Below, one piece after another: positions 58,182-64,000 of a stretch of DNA of 64,000 nt. The notes below the pieces were generated by a model. That model saw nothing but the letters and a program-made list of their open reading frames with translations, was not told where the DNA came from and did not search any database. The translations under genes were made by a program, and so were the position numbers. Numbering within the stretch: the stretch's first letter is position 1; each line of letters starts with the position of its first letter. Origin of the DNA: Scylla paramamosain (lineage: Eukaryota > Arthropoda > Malacostraca > Decapoda > Portunidae); NCBI RefSeq assembly GCF_035594125.1, contig NC_087183.1, positions 5,870,868 through 5,934,867 on the forward strand, read 5' to 3'.

Positions 58182-59290
58182 TAAACCCACCTCGCTTCCA
58201 GCCAATCATCCCTTTCCTTATCCATCCTGCTCTTTCTCCTCTTTCTTTTCCTTCCCATTCATTCGCATAGTTTACATTCCACACACTACTGCTGAGCCGA
58301 GTGACGGCCCATGTACCGCTTGCCTCCCAATTTTCTAAGGACTCGCGGGGTAGCCTGGGTGGATCTCGTAGCTTTCACCTCTACTCTCACATATTGTAAC
58401 CTTTCTCCTTCATCCTCCCCCACGCTACTCTGGCAGTCTTGTCCCCGTTTATGAGAGAAGAAATTAATATACTGCTTTTTTTTTTTTTTGTTTTTAGTTC
58501 TGAGTTAATGATAGCTTTAGAGAAGAGTGAAAATGGATGGAAATGTGTATATTTACTTATCTGTTTTTTTATGACTTTCCGTCCGTGTGAGAATGAAACG
58601 CGGATTTCTGGCGATATACCTGAAGGAAGATAAATACACTTACTCGTCTGCTGGGGGGAAACTGTAACACACTTTCCAGCGGGTCCTTTCACTTTCCGAG
58701 TTACTCCAAAGTTCATCAACTATACACGTTTTGGGTTACTGTTAAAAATCTAACCAGGCGTAAGCGTAAGTGATGAAAATGCTTTCCGTGCATAAGTTTT
58801 TTTTTTCTTTTCTTTCTTTTGTTTTACCTGTTTAACTGAAGATTAACACTTTCCTATGATGTTAAGATATTTTACCCTTTTTTTTTCATGTATTTCTTAC
58901 ACCAAATTATAGTTTTCAGAATGGTACGTTTAATTTATCATCATACGTTATGACATCCTCCACCAACACCATAGCCACATCCGGCACACCCACCAAACCC
59001 TACTACATAATACGGTACTTACTCTGAAATTCACTGACTAAACGCATTTTTGTTTAAATTGTAATGTGCATATAATTATTACCGTGCGTTATTAGATCCC
59101 CCACTACTACTCTGTCCACATCCGGCACACCCACCTCATTCTATCAGATATTACTGTGTTTACTCAACTCAAATAATAGATAAGAGCGCTGCGTCTCTAG
59201 CCACGTCCACACGATTGTTTCCATTAGTGCCTCTCGCAAAGTCTGTGTCTACAGTACGGTATTAGAGAAATATTTTGCAGTCACGACGAG
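58179..59290. other. Non-coding, unassigned
   Basis: No protein-like frame. Two related phrases, ACATCCGGCACACCCACC at about 58977 and 59110, suggest a short ancient duplication. Poly(T) runs at 58476-58490 and 58798-58806. Confidence 0.5.
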
Positions 59291-59297
59291 GGAAAAC

Positions 59298-59440
<143 letters not shown>

Positions 59441-60011
59441 CCATTCACTATGCGCTACAAAAACAATACACAACATCCACATATTAATCTAAATCTTCTG
59501 AACTCATCTCCTCTTCGTCCTCTTCTTCTTCCTCCCCACCCTATATCATCTTCCCCCCCCTCCGTCTCCACCTTCCACTCTTCCTTTGTCATCTTCCGCC
59601 ATCATCCTCCCCCCTCTTCCTCCGCGACGACGAATAAAAAACAAACCTATACAAAAAAGCAAATACAGACCTGATGACAAAACGTTACCACGGCGGCGGA
59701 GGAATCGAAAGTTGAACAACACGTCCGATCATAAGTACGACAATTTGTCACCGCGTACGACACCACATTTCCGCGGTTCTTTTTATTCTGGTTGTGTAAC
59801 TGCCCGCGGGTGACCATCCCTTTAAGGCATCAGTGCACTATTGCCCGCAGGTAGAGAGGGCCACCTGTCGCCCGCCGCTGCCACGCGTCACGTGATATTT
59901 ACCTGTGCAAACTTTCCCTCGATAGATGGGCGTCGCTGCGCACCTGTCCAAGCTCACCTGACACGCCTCAGAGAGCACAAAGGAACAGAAAAGATGAACA
60001 AACACAACCAG

Positions 60012-60433
<422 letters not shown>

Positions 60434-60647
60434 TTACAGGGGCTCACTAAAACACACATAGGAGGAAGAGAGGCGGGGAAGAGAAGGGAGGGGTGAGAGG
60501 GGAATAATGGGAGAGACGGGGGTGCCAGATGGTGGAGGGGGGGGGGAGCGTTGGGGCGTGGGGGGTAAAAGTGAAGGTGAGCGTTCGTCACAGTGCGTCA
60601 CGCTGCACCTGAACTCCCGTCACGCCCACCACACCTGTCTGCTTACC

Positions 60648-60780
60648 TGTCTGTCTGTCTGTCTGTCTACCTATCTACCTGTGTATCTGTCCTTTCTACA
60701 TGTTTAATTGCTTATCTATTTATCTATCTATCTATCTATCTGTCTGTCTGTCTGTCTTTCTATCTATCCATTTGTCTATC
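60648..60780. repeat. (TCTG/TCTA)n tetranucleotide cluster
   Basis: Mixed TCTG, TCTA and TCTT-like units with interruptions. Confidence 0.9.
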
Positions 60781-60893
60781 TAGTTATCTACCTATGTATC
60801 TCTATCTAGCGCTTTATTTTAAATAATCTATTTGTCTGCTTATCTATATCAGTGTCTATTTGTTAAGCCATGTGTGTTATCAATTTATTTATG

Positions 60894-60895
<2 letters not shown>

Positions 60896-60958
<63 letters not shown>
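60896..60958. repeat. (CT)n microsatellite
   Basis: About 31 CT units. Confidence 0.95.
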
Positions 60959-60960
<2 letters not shown>

Positions 60961-61398
60961 GCGCAGAACTATCAGCTAAACTCTCACTTAAATATACACA
61001 AACATACACATACATAAACATATAGTCATGTATACACACAGACATATGTGCACACACACACACGAAAAAAAAAAATCATTCCTTTCTAAACCACATCTAC
61101 AATTTTTATTTTCCTTTTTTTCTTACTCACCGCAACACTAAGAATAACGTACAAGAGTGGCAGAGGAGAGGGGGGGAGGGGGCGGAGAGAGGGAAAGACA
61201 AATAACACTGTAATGAAGTCGAGGCTGTGCAAGTGAGAATATCAAATAGAAATCACTCCCAAGCCAGGTAATGCAGATCGTACACATGTGGAGAGTAGAT
61301 CGACGAGGGATTGATGGCAGTGGAGTAACAGGAAACTACCAATCGTGAAGTAGACGGCCGCGGGACGTGAGAGTAAAGATAACAGTTCATCAAATTAC

Positions 61399-61401
<3 letters not shown>

Positions 61402-61444
<43 letters not shown>

Positions 61445-61635
61445 GGGGAATTAAGTACGTAAATCCTTTCTTTGTTATATTTGGTAGAAAGGAAGAGAAT
61501 TAAGAAGAAAAAAAGAAAAAAAAGGAAACAACAACAACAACAACAACAAGTTTGACGATGATAATAATGATAATAAGGAAGAAGAAGAGGAAAAAGAAGA
61601 AGAAGAAGAAGAAGAAGAAGAAGAAGAAGAAGAGA
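61402..61635. repeat. (GA)n, A-rich stretch, (CAA)n and (AAG)n cluster
   Basis: GA at 61402-61441, CAA at 61528-61549 and AAG at about 61575-61635. Confidence 0.9.
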
Positions 61636-61722
61636 CGAGGTTCCTCCCTTTACCTGTTCAAACACTTGACGATCGTTCGTGTGAGAAGATTACCTTCCCC
61701 CTCCTCCTTCTACCCCCCCCTC

Positions 61723-62050
<328 letters not shown>

Positions 62051-62156
62051 CGGTTTATTATTCAGGCAGTTAACAAACTGAAAATGTACAGAGGGGGTAG
62101 GGAAATACTTAACATTAATCCTAAAGGTAAGTCTAATCTAGAAGGGAAATACTATT

Positions 62157-62159
<3 letters not shown>

Positions 62160-62250
<91 letters not shown>

Positions 62251-62426
62251 ATCCATTGTCCGTACGCACTACATCTTCATTCACATGTATAACCTTGAGC
62301 TTAGTACATGTTATGCCTGCTGCTGCTGGCTGCTGCTGCTGCTGCTTCTATTATTACAACTTCTACTAATACTACAAACATCACTACTCTCCTCATAATA
62401 GTGATGATGATGGTTGTGATCCTGCT

Positions 62427-62463
<37 letters not shown>

Positions 62464-62532
62464 CTACAATACAATAAAAGATGTGTAATTTCCCGTATTT
62501 TTGAATAGGCGAAGTGAAAGTATTTTTTCCCA

Positions 62533-62610
<78 letters not shown>

Positions 62611-62740
62611 CGTTCCAACAATAAAAAGCTCATATTGCTCATGTTTAGGAGCGAAGAGTTTAACAAGTACCCATTACACACACACACACACACACACGCA
62701 CACAACAACAACAGTAGGGTAGGGCGATGCTGTGTGTAGT

Positions 62741-62812
<72 letters not shown>
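62160..62812. repeat. (GT)n, CTG/CTA, (CT)n and (GT)n cluster
   Basis: GT at 62160-62246, CTG then CTA/CGA triplets at 62316-62470, CT at 62535-62608, a short CA run at 62676-62703 and GT at 62746-62811. Confidence 0.93.
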
Positions 62813-62814
<2 letters not shown>

Positions 62815-62889
62815 AATCAAAACGCACATGAGCTTGAACGTCTAACGGTGTGAGTTTTTCATGCGTGGCTGAAGTTCCCTTTTGTATAC

Positions 62890-63270
62890 ACCACCACCAC
62901 AGCCGCCACCGCCATCACCACAGTCACCACTACCACCACCACTGTTTGCTAGGCTAAGTCACACACGACACAATAGTTTTAAGAATAGCATACGTGGTGC
63001 GTACTTAGCATGCAGTAACAGTACCAAGCAATGATAACGGTTGTAACGACAATAACCACTATCACCACCGCTGCCACCACCATCACCATCACTGCCACTG
63101 CTGGTGGTAGTGGTGGTGGTGGTGCTACTACTATATATTCCTTCTCGTCCTCCATCTCCTGGTCCTCCTCCTCCACCTCCTACTAATTCTACCACCACCA
63201 TCACCACTACCACTACCACCACCACCACCACCACTGCCACCACCACTACCACCACTACCACTACAACTAT
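62890..63270. repeat. CAC/CCA-type trinucleotide-rich segment
   Basis: Interrupted ACC/CAC triplets at 62891-62942, 63063-63125 and 63180-63265. Open frames in it are low-complexity Thr, Val or Pro runs. Confidence 0.85.
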
Positions 63271-63500
63271 ATCCTATAAATATAACCATAACTAACACAA
63301 TTTAGCTGTCTATTCACGCTAACACTGACACAAAACCACGACCATACGAGTGAATAACCCCGTGAGGAATCAACCACCACCACCACCAGGAAGAGAAACG
63401 AAACCTGAAGGAGTAGAAATTCACAAATAAACAAACAAAACCAGGTAGAGTTTCACAGGTATGACGAAGGGAAAGTTGGCAGTCTGTTATCGAATACCAG

Positions 63501-63501
<1 letters not shown>

Positions 63502-63563
<62 letters not shown>
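63502..63563. repeat. (GA)n microsatellite
   Basis: About 31 GA units. The remaining sequence to 64000 is non-coding and ends in CTA triplets. Confidence 0.95.
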
Positions 63564-63565
<2 letters not shown>

Positions 63566-64000
63566 ACAGTTGACAGAAATAGAATGGAGCCGAAATAAAC
63601 CCGTGTATTTAATTTTCTCATCGCTATGCTATTATCCTGTCCACGATCCTGCCTTTTTTTTTCTATTTAACTTTTTACTCTCCCATGACGCACGACAATT
63701 ATTGCTCACGGGTACGATCCCTCTGATGGTGAGAATAGCAATAATAAATAACTGATTCTAGGTTCAAGGTGCAGCGATCCATAGCGTAACGTAATCACCA
63801 GCTTGAAATATGACAAAATCACCCACACTCTCCTCTGCTACAGCACTTTCTGCGTCCTCTTTCTCCTACACCGTCTTACTACTACTGCTGCTATCTGTGT
63901 CACCCTACCAGAGTAACTAGCTATTATTATTACTAAGTTCCACTACTTACTTTGTTAACTTAATACTATAAAACTACTACTACTACTATTACTACTACTA

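Overview
The window looks like nuclear DNA of an arthropod, most likely a decapod crustacean. Coding density is low, exons are spread over 20 kb, dinucleotide and trinucleotide microsatellites are exceptionally dense, and BEL/Pao and Jockey/CR1-type retroelements recur. The species cannot be named from the sequence alone, and the lineage call is inference.

Region 1 (1-24.5 kb) is a graveyard of nested transposons. A decayed BEL/Pao element (BEL-1, about 0.24-5.4 kb) is split by a solo LTR, which carries a piggyBac-like element, and by a TA-flanked MITE. A second BEL/Pao integrase gene (BEL-2) begins near 7.97 kb, is cut at 8590, and resumes in the same reading frame at 24052. The 15.46 kb between is a third element (BEL-Y, minus strand, 4-bp target duplication). 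BEL-Y holds a fourth (BEL-3, plus strand, about 11.3-22.8 kb), which holds a full-length non-LTR retrotransposon (15.2-19.06 kb, minus), which holds a solo LTR of the BEL-3 family. A hAT element sits in the left LTR of BEL-Y, and a solo LTR sits in the 3' LTR of BEL-3.

Region 2 (24.5-31.5 kb) is non-coding flank with microsatellites and one broken Tc1/mariner element with intact terminal repeats.

Region 3 (31.5-51.2 kb, minus strand) is the one host gene I can support. It is a ten-exon homologue of protein phosphatase 1 regulatory subunit 16 (PPP1R16A/B, the MYPT3/TIMAP family). I built it exon by exon; all introns are GT-AG, phases are consistent, and the product is 682 residues. It has an RVxF-type PP1-docking motif, five ankyrin repeats, an RRTS phosphosite candidate and a C-terminal CaaX box. 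Its introns hold several copies of the Region 1 non-LTR family, a CR1-like fragment, a pogo-type MITE and two long inverted repeats.

Region 4 (51.2-64 kb) lies upstream of that gene. A CpG-rich island at 53.9-54.5 kb is a plausible promoter or first exon. The remainder is mostly microsatellite, a 0.9-kb tetranucleotide array and a three-copy repeat of about 170 bp. I see no tRNA, rRNA or CRISPR array.
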